A stretch of 64,000 nt of DNA from Rhodobacter sp. TJ_12 (lineage in GTDB: Bacteria; Pseudomonadota; Alphaproteobacteria; Rhodobacterales; Rhodobacteraceae), in contig NZ_NRRD01000004.1 in the NCBI RefSeq assembly GCF_020023995.1, positions 1-64,000 on the forward strand. Direction: 5' to 3'. How positions within the stretch are numbered: position 1 is the first letter of the stretch; the number at the start of each line of letters is the position of its first letter. A model generated the notes under the pieces. The model was given only the letters and a program-made list of their open reading frames with translations. It did not search any database and was not told the origin of the DNA. This document shows positions 11,295 through 20,700 of the stretch, one piece after another. The position numbers and the translations under genes are program-made.

Positions 11295-11854
11295 GGCTGC
11301 CAGCTTTGCGCTTGCGGCGGGCCAAGGCGGAGCAAATCCACGGCCCGCGCCCCGATCTGGCGGGCGATATCCTCGACCCCTTGCGGGCGCAGATAGAAGG
11401 CAGGCACGGGCGGCAGGATGATGCCGCCCATTTCCGTGACCGTGGTCATATTGCGCAGATGCGCCAGCGTCAGCGGTGCTTCGCGCGCGAGCAAGATCAG
11501 CGGACGCCGTTCTTTCAGCTGCACCGAGGCGGCACGGACCAAAAGGTTATCATCCATCCCGCAGGCAATCGCCGCGAGCGAGCGCATCGAGCACGGCGCG
11601 ACAATCATCCCGGCGCTTGGCGCAGACCCCGACGCAATTGCTGCGCCGACATTGCCAATCGCATGGCTGCGGGTCGCCAAAGATTGCAGCCGCGCAAGCG
11701 CGCCCTCATCCGCCTCGGTCGCAAAGGTCAACTTCGCTGCCGAGGACATCACCAAATCGATCTCGACCTCAAGCGCATGCAGCGCCTCGGCCACGGCCAG
11801 CGACAACAGCGCACCGGAGGCGCCCGAAACGCCCAAAATCACCCGCGCGGTCAT
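11291..11854 (-). CDS. ubiX: flavin prenyltransferase UbiX
   Basis: UbiX joins a dimethylallyl group to reduced FMN to make prenylated FMN, the cofactor of UbiD. The 187-residue protein has the flavodoxin-like N-terminus VILGVSGASGALLSLA and the family stretches VAPCSMRSLAAIACG and LAREAPLTLAHLRNM. Near the C-terminus is PPVPAFYLRPQ. Length is normal. The start overlaps the ubiD stop by four bases (ATGA), so cofactor-making and cofactor-using enzymes are translationally coupled. Confidence 0.95.
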   Translation of the reverse strand: MTARVILGVSGASGALLSLAVAEALHALEVEIDLVMSSAAKLTFATEADEGALARLQSLATRSHAIGNVGAAIASGSAPSAGMIVAPCSMRSLAAIACGMDDNLLVRAASVQLKERRPLILLAREAPLTLAHLRNMTTVTEMGGIILPPVPAFYLRPQGVEDIARQIGARAVDLLRLGPPQAQSWQP

Positions 11855-13362
11855 TTCACACCGCCGGGGAATTGGCGCTTCAAAACGGCCTCAGCAAAAG
11901 CCTCATCTTCGGGGCGCATTTTCATCACCGTGCCCCATTCGCGCGTGGTCTCGGTGCCGATCTTGGTGGTGGCATCGATGCCGAGCTTGCCGGCCAAGCC
12001 CTCCAACGGGGAGGCGAAATCAAGGTAATCCATCGGCGTGCGATCCAGCACCACCAGATCGCGGCCCGGATCCATCCGGGTAGCCATCGCCCAAGCGATA
12101 TCATCCCAATTGCGCGGGTCGATATCGTCATCCACGACGATCACCATTTTCGTATAGCTGAACTGCGCCAGCATCCCCCAAAGCGCCATCATCACGCGGC
12201 GCGCTTGGCCGGGGTAGCTTTTCTTAATCTGCACCACCGCAATGCGATAAGAACAAGCCGCAGGCGGCAGCCAAAGGTCTTTCACCTCGGGGATTTGTTG
12301 GCGGATGACCGGCAGCGCCAGATCGTTGAACACCTCGCCAATGATCGCGGGCTCATCCGGCGGGCGGCCCGTATAGGTGGACAGATAAATCGGGTCTTTG
12401 CGATGCGTCAGCGCAGACACCCGCATCACCGGGAACGGCTCCACCGCGTTATAATAGCCGGTGTGATCGCCAAACGGGCCCTCGGGGGCGGTGTCGCCCT
12501 CGGTGATCCAGCCCTCAATCACCATTTCGGCATTGGCGGGCACCATCAGGGGCACGGTTTTGCACGGCACCAAATGGCTCCGCTGGCCGCGCAACACGCC
12601 CGAAAAAGTGAGTTCCGAGACGTTTTCAGGCAAAGGCAAAGCGGCCGAAAGCAGCGTCGCCGGGTCCGCGCCCAAAACCATTGCCACGGGCATCGGTTTG
12701 CCCGCCGCCTGCCAAGTGCGGTGATGCTGCGCGCCGCCGCGATGGGCAAGCCAGCGCATGATGATGCTTTCGGGCCCATGCAACTGCGCGCGATAGATGC
12801 CAAGGTTATACGACATCACCGCATTCACATCGGAGCCATGCGGACGCGTGACGACCACGGGCCAGGTGAAGAGCCGCCCGCCATCGCCCGGCCAAAGCTG
12901 CTGCACCGGCAACTCCTCAAGGTTCAACCCCTTGCCGGGTTCCAGAACGACCTCCTGCACCGGGCCTTTTTTCGAGATATTCACCCGTGTGGACAGCGCC
13001 GCTTTCAACATCGGCCAGCGCGAGATCGCATCGCGCATCCCCTCCACCGGTTCGGGGGTTTTGAGCGAGGCGAGAAATTCGCCCAAAGCGGGCACCTGAT
13101 CAAGCGGCAGCCCCAGCCCCGCCGCCACCCGCGACGTGGTGCCGAACAGATTCGTCACCACCGGAATTTCGGCACGTTTGCCGCCGGGCAAAACAGGCGC
13201 GTCAAACCGCAGCACCGGCCCGCCCTGTTCCAAAACCGCGCGATGCACCGCAGACATCTGCAATTCCACGCCCACCGGCTCGGCGATGGCGCGTAACTCA
13301 TTGCGGCCCTTTGCCCAATCCAGGAAGGACCGCAGGTCGGAAAAAACGGGTAAGCTGCGCAT
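11851..13362 (-). CDS. ubiD: 4-hydroxy-3-polyprenylbenzoate decarboxylase UbiD
   Basis: UbiD removes the carboxyl group of the polyprenylated 4-hydroxybenzoate ring in ubiquinone synthesis, using prenyl-FMN. The 503-residue protein has the UbiD stretches EGPFGDHTGYYN (conserved Glu/Asp region), VDDDIDPRNWDDIAWAMATRMDP and the C-terminal KLGIDATTKIG. The start at 13362 follows AGGAGG at good spacing; an upstream extension to 13425 would run through the FNR box and is rejected. It is coupled to ubiX and divergent from ubiTUV. Confidence 0.95.
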   Translation of the reverse strand: MRSLPVFSDLRSFLDWAKGRNELRAIAEPVGVELQMSAVHRAVLEQGGPVLRFDAPVLPGGKRAEIPVVTNLFGTTSRVAAGLGLPLDQVPALGEFLASLKTPEPVEGMRDAISRWPMLKAALSTRVNISKKGPVQEVVLEPGKGLNLEELPVQQLWPGDGGRLFTWPVVVTRPHGSDVNAVMSYNLGIYRAQLHGPESIIMRWLAHRGGAQHHRTWQAAGKPMPVAMVLGADPATLLSAALPLPENVSELTFSGVLRGQRSHLVPCKTVPLMVPANAEMVIEGWITEGDTAPEGPFGDHTGYYNAVEPFPVMRVSALTHRKDPIYLSTYTGRPPDEPAIIGEVFNDLALPVIRQQIPEVKDLWLPPAACSYRIAVVQIKKSYPGQARRVMMALWGMLAQFSYTKMVIVVDDDIDPRNWDDIAWAMATRMDPGRDLVVLDRTPMDYLDFASPLEGLAGKLGIDATTKIGTETTREWGTVMKMRPEDEAFAEAVLKRQFPGGVK

Positions 13363-13411
13363 ATGTCCTCCTAAGTCATGGTGGCGATAGCATCTAGGGT
13401 TCATCAAAGGT

Positions 13412-13425
13412 TTGACATTGATCAA
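13412..13425. promoter_or_regulatory. FNR/FnrL-type box between ubiD and ubiT
   Basis: TTGACATTGATCAA matches the FNR palindrome TTGAT-N4-ATCAA at nine of ten positions. Its centre (13418.5) would place a class II start near 13460 for ubiTUV, and TTAAAC at 13447-13452 lies about where the -10 hexamer would be. It is also 50 bases from the ubiD start codon, so it could act in both directions. Confidence 0.82.
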
Positions 13426-13498
13426 GTTGCCGCATTGTGACCCGCGTTAAACCACCCCATCTAGGGACGGGGAGTAATCCCCCGACGAAAGGAGCGCC

Positions 13499-14044
13499 AT
13501 GTCCGACCATGACCAAATCCCCCGCCTGCCCAAATTGATGGGTCGGGCGATGCGGCCTTTGCCGACGGCGCCGCTGTCGGTGACTTTGACCCTTTTGGCG
13601 CGCCGCATTGCCAAACGCCACCCGGGCCTGTTTCAACGGCTCGGCCAATACCGTGAAACGCGCTTCTTGCTGGATGCGACCGACCTGCCCTTCAAGCTGC
13701 TGCTGGATCTGCGCGACGGCAAGGTGAAGCTGACCGCGCATCGCACCGCCCCCGAAGCCGAGGCCCGCATTGCCGGGCCGATTGCCGGTTTTCTTGGCAT
13801 GATGCACGGCGCCTATGATGGCGACGCGCTGTTTTTCTCGCGCGATTTGATCGTTGAGGGCGACACCTCTGCCGTGGTGGCGCTGCGCAATGCGATTGAT
13901 GATGCGGAGCTTGACCTTTCGGCGGAGCTGGCAGAACTTGCCGGTCCGCTCAAACCCTTCGTGCAGCCCGCCGTCACATTGGCGGAAAAAGGCTCTGGCA
14001 TGGTGCTGCACCGGGTCGATACGCTGGCTGGAGGCTGGACATGA
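13499..14044 (+). CDS. ubiT: ubiquinone biosynthesis SCP2-domain protein UbiT
   Basis: UbiT is the lipid-binding accessory protein of the oxygen-independent ubiquinone pathway, analogous to UbiJ in the aerobic pathway. The 181-residue product carries an SCP2 sterol-carrier-like domain over roughly residues 50-150, with ATDLPFKLLLDLRDGKVKL and FFSRDLIVEGDTSAVVALRNAID as typical stretches. AAAGGAG precedes the ATG. It overlaps ubiU by four bases. The assignment is strong because ubiT-ubiU-ubiV are consecutive and share an FNR-type promoter signal. Confidence 0.92.
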   Translation: MSDHDQIPRLPKLMGRAMRPLPTAPLSVTLTLLARRIAKRHPGLFQRLGQYRETRFLLDATDLPFKLLLDLRDGKVKLTAHRTAPEAEARIAGPIAGFLGMMHGAYDGDALFFSRDLIVEGDTSAVVALRNAIDDAELDLSAELAELAGPLKPFVQPAVTLAEKGSGMVLHRVDTLAGGWT

Positions 14045-15021
14045 TGGAACTGGTTTGCCCCGCGGGCACCCCTGCCGCGCTGCGCGCCGCCGTGGAGGCT
14101 GGCGCGCATGCCGTTTATTGCGGGTTTTCCGATGAGACGAACGCGCGCAACTTTCCGGGCCTGAACTTCTCGCCCGAGGAATTGGTGCCCGCCGTTGCGG
14201 GCGCGCACAAACGCGGCGCCAAGGTGCTGGTGGCGCTGAACACCTTCCCGCGGGCGGGGGGCGAAAAGCTTTGGCACCAACGCTTGGCCGATGCCGAGGC
14301 GGCGGGCGTCGATGCGGTGATCTTGGCCGATATCGGGCTTTTGGATTATGCCGCGACGCATCACCCGAACCTGCGCCGCCACCTGAGCGTGCAAGCCGCT
14401 GCCGCCAACCCCGATGCGATCAACTTCTACGCCGAAGCCTTTGACGTGAAACGGGTTGTTCTGCCGCGCGTGCTGACCGTGGCCGAGATTTCCGCGATCA
14501 ACAAAGAAATCGACGTGGAAACCGAGGCGTTCGTCTTTGGCGGGCTGTGCGTGATGGCCGAGGGGCGCTGTGCGCTGTCGTCTTATGCCACGGGTCTGTC
14601 GCCCAATATGAACGGCGTCTGCTCTCCCGCGTCCCATGTGGTCTATGCCGAAGAAGGCCCGGATCTGGCGGCGAAGCTGGGTGGCTTCACCATTCACCGC
14701 ACGCCGAAAGACCGCCCCGCGCCCTATCCGACGCTGTGCAAGGGCTGCTTTACCTCGGGCGAGCAAACCGGCCATGTGTTTGAAGACCCGGTTTCGCTCG
14801 ATGCGCGCCACTTGATTCCGGCGCTGGCAAAAGCGGGCGTGACCGCGCTCAAAATCGAAGGGCGGCAACGCTCGCGCGCCTATGTGGCCGAGGTGGTCCG
14901 CGCCTTCCGCGCCGCCACCGATGCCCTTGCCGATGGGCGCGAATTGCCGCTGGCAGAGCTTGCCCGGCTGACAGAAGGCCAATCCGCCACCGCCGGGGCC
15001 TATGCGAAAACCTGGAGATGA
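14041..15021 (+). CDS. ubiU: oxygen-independent ubiquinone hydroxylation protein UbiU
   Basis: UbiU belongs to the U32 'peptidase' family. With UbiV it forms the complex that hydroxylates the ubiquinone ring without oxygen, taking the oxygen atom from prephenate in Escherichia coli. The 326-residue protein begins MMELVCPAGTPAALRAAVEAGA. Its four cluster cysteines are Cys170, Cys177, Cys194 and Cys233, the same spacing as the 4Fe-4S ligands known in Escherichia coli (169, 176, 193, 232). The one-residue offset hints that the second ATG (14044) may be the true start. It overlaps both neighbours by four bases. Confidence 0.95.
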   Translation: MMELVCPAGTPAALRAAVEAGAHAVYCGFSDETNARNFPGLNFSPEELVPAVAGAHKRGAKVLVALNTFPRAGGEKLWHQRLADAEAAGVDAVILADIGLLDYAATHHPNLRRHLSVQAAAANPDAINFYAEAFDVKRVVLPRVLTVAEISAINKEIDVETEAFVFGGLCVMAEGRCALSSYATGLSPNMNGVCSPASHVVYAEEGPDLAAKLGGFTIHRTPKDRPAPYPTLCKGCFTSGEQTGHVFEDPVSLDARHLIPALAKAGVTALKIEGRQRSRAYVAEVVRAFRAATDALADGRELPLAELARLTEGQSATAGAYAKTWR

Positions 15022-15926
15022 CGATGGACCTGACGGTAGGCTCGAACCTGTTCTTCTGGACAGCCGACGCAACGCGCAAATTCTACGCTGACCTTGCGCA
15101 GGCCCCGGTCTCGCGGGTGGTTGTGGGCGAGGTGGTCTGTTCCAAACGGTTGCCGTTTTGGGAAGCCGAAATCCCCACCGCGCTCGCCACGCTGCAAGAG
15201 GCGGGCAAGGACGTGGCGATCTCGACCCTTGGGCTTGTCACGCTCAAGCGCGAACGCAACCAGACCGATGATATTTTCGGTATGGGCGTGCCGGTTGAGA
15301 TCAACGATATCACCGCGCTCAAGCACCTGCCGGAAAACACCCCGTTTTGGGTGGGTCCGCTGGTGAACGTCTATAACGAGGGCACGGTGGCCTATCTGGC
15401 GCGCCGGGGCGCGACCCGGATCTGCCTGCCGCCCGAATTGCCGCTGGCCTCGATTGCGACCTTGGCGAAAGCGGGCAAAGAGGCGGGGGTGAAGATCGAG
15501 GTCTGGGGCCATGGGCGGTTGCCGCTTGCCATTTCGGCGCGCTGCTACCATGCGCGGCTGAATGACCGGGCCAAGGACAATTGCCAATTCATCTGCGGCG
15601 AAGACCTGGACGGGCGCGAGGTTGATACGCTTGACGGGCAGGCGTTTTTGTCGGTGAACGGCGTGCAAACGCTGTCCGCCGCCACCGGCTGCGCGGCCTA
15701 TCACACCGAAGCTTTGCGCGAAGCGGGCGTTGATAGCCTGCGGCTGTCGCCGCAAACGGGCGACTTCAACGCGCTTTGCGCAGGCTATGCCGACCGGATT
15801 GCGGGCAATATCTCGCCCGAAGCTTTGGTGGCGCAACTGCTGCCCGAGGCGCCGGGTGGCCGCTTTGCCGATGGCTTCTTTACCGGGCCTTCGGGCTCCG
15901 ACTGGGCGCATCCGATCCCGGCCTAA
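15018..15926 (+). CDS. ubiV: oxygen-independent ubiquinone hydroxylation protein UbiV
   Basis: UbiV is the partner of UbiU and is also a U32-family 4Fe-4S protein. The 302-residue product has Cys41, Cys176, Cys189 and Cys193 (GEVVCSKRLP and ARCYHARLNDRAKDNCQFIC). The X12 and X3 spacing of the last three equals that of the Escherichia coli cluster ligands (180, 193, 197). Starting at the second Met (15024) would put the first Cys at 39, exactly as in Escherichia coli, so 15024 is a reasonable alternative start. It ends the ubiTUV operon and is followed by a strong hairpin. Confidence 0.94.
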   Translation: MTMDLTVGSNLFFWTADATRKFYADLAQAPVSRVVVGEVVCSKRLPFWEAEIPTALATLQEAGKDVAISTLGLVTLKRERNQTDDIFGMGVPVEINDITALKHLPENTPFWVGPLVNVYNEGTVAYLARRGATRICLPPELPLASIATLAKAGKEAGVKIEVWGHGRLPLAISARCYHARLNDRAKDNCQFICGEDLDGREVDTLDGQAFLSVNGVQTLSAATGCAAYHTEALREAGVDSLRLSPQTGDFNALCAGYADRIAGNISPEALVAQLLPEAPGGRFADGFFTGPSGSDWAHPIPA

Positions 15927-15932
15927 GCTTTT

Positions 15933-15963
15933 GGCCGGGGGCGGCAAAAGTCTGCCCCCGGCC
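15933..15963 (+). terminator. hairpin terminator after ubiTUV
   Basis: GGCCGGGGGC (15933-15942) and GCCCCCGGCC (15954-15963) form a perfect 10-base stem with an 11-base loop just after the ubiV stop. There is no T-tract, so it may need Rho or act as an RNA-stabilising hairpin. Confidence 0.65.
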
Positions 15964-16083
15964 CCAGCTCAAACGCAATAATGTGATGTAGGAATATGCC
16001 TTTAGGCTGATCTATGTCATGCAAGCCCCTTCCCCGCCTCGCTAATCTCGCCCCGTCGGTCACTGCGCCTGGGGAGGAACAGC

Positions 16084-17724
16084 ATGAGCACGCGGCTTCG
16101 GGATTTCACACCATCGGTCAGCCCCTATGGCAATCGCGGCACGGGGCCGGTGCGCAGCCAGCATCCGCGTTACGTCACGCTCACCCCGCCCTGCTCTGCC
16201 GCCTGCCCGGCGGGGGAAAACATTCGCGCCTGGCTTGAGCTTGCGATGCAGGGCCGCTACCGCGCCGCTTGGGAAAAGCTGACCGAAGACAACCCGATGC
16301 CCGCCGTGCATGGCCGGGTGTGCTACCACCCTTGCGAAAGCAATTGTAACCGGGGCGAGGTGGATGAGGCGGTCTCGATCCACGCGGTGGAACGCTTCTT
16401 GGGCGATATGGCCACGCGCGAGGGTTGGGAGTTTCACAAGCTCCGTTCGGACACCGACAAACGCGTGTTGATCGTGGGGGCCGGGCCTGCGGGGCTTTCG
16501 GCCGCTTATCATTTGGCCCGCCTTGGCCATAAGGTCGAAATCCGCGAAGCCGGGCCGATTGCGGGCGGCATGATGCATTTTGGCATTCCCGCCTACCGGA
16601 TGCCGCGCGCCGAACTGGCCGCCGATGTGGCGCGGATTGTGAATTTGGGGGTGCGGATCACGCTCAACCACAAGGTCACCGACCTGATGGCCGAAAAGGA
16701 ACAGGGCGGGTTTGATGCGGTGTTTCTGGCGATTGGCGCGGGGCTGGGAAAACGCGTTGAAATCCCCGCGCGCGATGCCGCCAAGGTTTTGGATGCGGTG
16801 AACTTGCTCCATGAAACCTCGTCCGAGACCCCGCCGCTTTTGGGCCGCCGCGTGGTGGTTTATGGTGGCGGCAATACCGCGATGGATGCTGCGCGCACCG
16901 CCAAACGGCTTGGCGCGACCGAGACCATCATCGTCTACCGCCGCGACCGAGATCATATGTCCGCGCATAGTTTTGAAGCCGATGAAGCGATTGAAGAAGG
17001 CGTCAAAATCCGCTGGCTGACCACGATCAAGGAAATCTCGGGCTCTGATCTGCAGGTCGAGCGAATGGAAATTGATGCCGAGGGCCGCCCCCAACCCACG
17101 GGCGAGATTGAAACGCTTTCGGCGGATGCGGTGGTGCTGGCTTTGGGCCAACAAACCGACAGCGGGTTTTTGAAAAACGTGCCGGGGCTGGAGTTCACCC
17201 CCGATGGCGCGGTGGTGGTTTCGGGCGAGATGATGACCGGGGCGACGGGTGTCTTTGCAGGCGGCGATATGGTGCCCGCGCAGCAATCTGTCACCATCTC
17301 CACCGGCCACGGCAAACGCGCGGCGCGCCATATAGATGCGTGGCTGCGCGGCGAGACGTACAGCGAGCCCCCCCCCAAGCCGGTGGCCGATTTCGCCAAG
17401 CTACATTTGCCGGTTTATTCCGATGCCGAGCAAAGCGCGCAGGCGCATTTGTCGGACACCGTGCGCATGGGCGGCTTTCAGGAAATCATCAAAGGGCTGA
17501 CCACCAAGGAAGCCCGCTATGAGGCCGCGCGGTGCTATTCTTGCGGGCAATGTTATGAATGCGACAATTGCTTTGCCGCCTGCCCAGAAGAGGCGATTGT
17601 GAAGCACGGCCCCGGGCGCGGCTACCGCATTGATCTGACCAAATGCACAGGCTGCGCAACCTGCGAAGAACAATGCCCCTGCGGCGCGCTTGATATGATT
17701 GCGGAGGAGGCCCCCCATGCGTGA
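16084..17724 (+). CDS. GltD-like NAD(P)H oxidoreductase fused to a C-terminal 2x4Fe-4S ferredoxin domain
   Basis: The 546-residue protein resembles the small subunit of glutamate synthase. It has an N-terminal Cys-rich helical domain with 4Fe-4S ligands (PPCSAACPAGEN, HPCESNCNRGE), an FAD-binding motif GAGPAGLSAAY at residues 131-141, an NAD(P)H-binding region (VYGGGNTAMDAARTA) and the FAD segment FAGGDM. Unlike plain GltD it ends, after about residue 480, in a ferredoxin-like region CYSCGQCYECDNCFAACP and CTGCATCEEQCP. No glutamate synthase large subunit is adjacent. It overlaps nifJ by eight bases. It probably moves electrons between NAD(P)H and the ferredoxin/flavodoxin pool or directly to NifJ; that role is inference. 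GGGGAGG precedes the ATG. Confidence 0.8.
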   Translation: MSTRLRDFTPSVSPYGNRGTGPVRSQHPRYVTLTPPCSAACPAGENIRAWLELAMQGRYRAAWEKLTEDNPMPAVHGRVCYHPCESNCNRGEVDEAVSIHAVERFLGDMATREGWEFHKLRSDTDKRVLIVGAGPAGLSAAYHLARLGHKVEIREAGPIAGGMMHFGIPAYRMPRAELAADVARIVNLGVRITLNHKVTDLMAEKEQGGFDAVFLAIGAGLGKRVEIPARDAAKVLDAVNLLHETSSETPPLLGRRVVVYGGGNTAMDAARTAKRLGATETIIVYRRDRDHMSAHSFEADEAIEEGVKIRWLTTIKEISGSDLQVERMEIDAEGRPQPTGEIETLSADAVVLALGQQTDSGFLKNVPGLEFTPDGAVVVSGEMMTGATGVFAGGDMVPAQQSVTISTGHGKRAARHIDAWLRGETYSEPPPKPVADFAKLHLPVYSDAEQSAQAHLSDTVRMGGFQEIIKGLTTKEARYEAARCYSCGQCYECDNCFAACPEEAIVKHGPGRGYRIDLTKCTGCATCEEQCPCGALDMIAEEAPHA

Positions 17725-20700
17725 CACGGTTGTGCAACAAGAGGCCCCCGCCAATGACGCAACCACCGTGCAAGCGGTGATGGATGGCAACACGGCCGTC
17801 GCCCATATCGCTTACCGCGTGAATGAGGTTTGCGGGATCTACCCGATCACCCCCTCTTCGACGATGGCGGAACTGGCCGATGAATGGGCGTCGCGCGACA
17901 TCCGTAACATCTGGGGCAATGTCCCCGTGGTGCAAGAAATGCAGTCCGAGGCCGGGGCCGCAGGCGCGGTGCATGGCGCTTTGCAAGCGGGCGCGATGAC
18001 GACGACCTTCACCGCCTCGCAGGGGCTGATGCTGATGATCCCCAATATGTTCAAGATCGCGGGGGAGCTGACACCGACGGTCTTTCATGTGGCGGCGCGC
18101 GCTTTGGCGACCCATGCGCTCTCGATCTTTGGCGATCATTCCGATGTGATGGCGGTGCGGTCGACGGGTTTTGCGATGCTCGCCTCCGCCTCGGTGCAAG
18201 AGGCCCATGATATGGCGCTGATTGCCCAAGCCGCCACGCTGCGTGCCCGCGTGCCCTTTGTGCATTTTTTCGATGGGTTCCGCACCAGCCATGAGGTCAA
18301 TACGCTGAGCCTCATCCCGGATGCGCAAATCCGCGCGATGATTGACGATGATCTGGTGCGCGCGCATCGCGCCCGCGCACTTTCGCCCGATAACCCCGTG
18401 GTGCGCGGCACCGCGCAAAACCCCGATGTGTTCTTTCAAGGGCGCGAAGCGGCAAACCCGTTCCACGCGGCGGTGCCCGGCATTGTGGCGGAGGAAATGG
18501 CAAAACTCGCCACCCTCACCGGGCGCGCCTATAAGCTGTGCGATTACATCGGCGACCCAGAGGCCGAGCGGGTGATTGTGGTCATGGGCTCGGGCGCGGA
18601 GGTGGTGGAAGAGGCGCTCGCCGCGCTCAACGCCCAAGGGGCGAAACTCGGCGCGGTGGTGGTGCGGCTCTACCGCCCCTTCCCGGCGGAGGCGTTCTTG
18701 GCGGCACTGCCCGCCAGTTGCACCAAATTGGCCGTGCTCGATCGTTGCAAAGAACCCGGCGCCCCGGGCGAGCCGCTCTTTTTGGATGTGGTGGCCACAT
18801 TGGCCGAGGCCGTCGCCACCGGCAAACGCGCCGCCCTGCCGCGTATCACCGGCGGGCGCTATGGCCTTTCATCCAAGGACTTTGACCCCGCGCAGGTGAA
18901 AGCGATTTATGATGATCTGGCGGGGGATGCGCCCAAACAGGGCTTTACCGTCGGTATCACCGATGATGTGGGGCTGACCTCTCTGCCCGCTGACCCCAGC
19001 TTTGTGACCGAGCCGCAAGACGTTGTGCGCGCGGTCTTTTATGGCCTTGGGGCCGATGGCACGGTGGGGGCCAATAAAAACTCGGTCAAGATTTTGGCGG
19101 AAGAAGCCGGGCGCTTTGCGCAGGGCTATTTTGTCTATGACAGCCATAAATCCGGCGCGCAGACGGTGTCTCACCTCCGCTTTGGCCCGCGCCCGATCAA
19201 AGCGCCCTATCTCATTCATTCGGCCAATTTCGTGGCCTGCCATCAGTTCCACTTCCTGCAAAAGATCGACGTGTTGCGCGTGGCTGCTCCGCGGGCAACC
19301 TTCCTTTTGAACGCCCCATTTGGGCCAGAGAAGGTCTGGGACCGCCTGCCGCGGTCTGCCCAAGCGGCGATCATCGATAAGGGGCTGAAATTCTATGTGA
19401 TTGATGCCAACAAAGCCGCGCGCGAAGTGGGGCTGGGGCGGCGCACCAATACGATCTTGCAGACCTGTTTCTTTGCGCTTTCGGGCGTGTTGCCGCGCGA
19501 AGCGGCGATTGAACAGATCAAAGCCGCGATCAAGAAAACCTATGGCCGCAAAGGCAAACGGGTGATCGAGCAAAACTGGGCGGCGGTGGATGGCGCGCTG
19601 GAACGGCTGCATGAGGTCCCCGTGCCCAAAGCGCCCAGTTCAGAGACCGAACGGCCGCCCGCCGTGCCCGCCACCGCACCCGAGTTTGTGCGCCACGTCA
19701 CCGCGCTGATGATGGAAGATCGCGGCGACGAGATCCCGGTGAGCTTGCTGCCCGCCGATGGCACCTTCCCCACCGGCACGGCAGCGTGGGAAAAACGCAA
19801 TGTGGCCGATGAAGTGCCGCTTTGGCGCGACGATTTGTGCATCCAATGCGGGCAATGTTCGTTCGTCTGCCCGCACAGCGTCATTCGCGCGAAATACTTT
19901 GACGAAGACCTGCTGGAAGGCGCGCCCGAAGGGTTCAAATCCGCGCCCGTCAATGCGCGCGGCTACCCCGGCGCGCGGTTTTCTTTGCAATTCCATGTCG
20001 AAGATTGCACCGGTTGCGGGCTGTGTATAGAGGCTTGCCCCTCGCTTTCGCCCCATGAGCCGGGGGTGAAGGCGATCAACCTTTCAGAGAAGCAACCGCT
20101 TGTCGAAACCGCGCGTAAGGCGATGACCTTCTTTGAACATCTGCCGGTGAATGACCGCGCGCGGATCGACTTTGCCAATGTGCGCGGCGTGCAATTCCTT
20201 GAGCCTTTGTTCGAGTTCTCGGGCGCTTGCGCGGGCTGTGGGGAAACGCCCTATGTGAAGCTGCTCAGCCAATTGTTTGGCGACCGGCTGATGGTGGCCA
20301 ATGCCACGGGCTGTTCCTCGATTTATTCGGGCAACCTGCCGGTGACGCCTTGGACGAAAAACGCCGAAGGGCGCGGCCCGGCTTGGGCAAACTCGCTTTT
20401 CGAGGATAACGCCGAATTTGGCCTTGGCTTCCGGTTGGCGGCGGACAAGCACCTAGACCTTGCCCGCAGGCTTTCCCAAGAGATGGCGCCGATGGTGGGC
20501 GAGGATTTGGTGGCCGATATCCTCAGCGCGCCACAAATCCGCGAAAGCGAGATCCGCGCGCAGCGCGAGCGCGTTGCCACGCTGAAAACCCGGCTTCTTG
20601 CGCATCGCGAGGCCCCGCAAGCGCGGCATCTTCTGAGTGTGGTGGATCACCTTGTCCGCCGCTCGATCTGGATCGTTGGCGGCGATGGCTGGGCCTATGA

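Noticed and set aside
11476-13296. 606-codon plus-strand frame opposite ubiX-ubiD
   Set aside because: Shadow of two well-identified coupled genes.
15964-16083. Possible sigma54 or FNR signal in front of the nifJ operon
   Set aside because: I searched for GG-N10-GC and TTGAT-N4-ATCAA patterns and found none; the promoter type remains unknown.
16084-17724. Annotation as glutamate synthase small subunit (gltD)
   Set aside because: The protein carries an extra C-terminal ferredoxin domain, has no gltB neighbour and is in an operon with nifJ, so a GOGAT role is unlikely.
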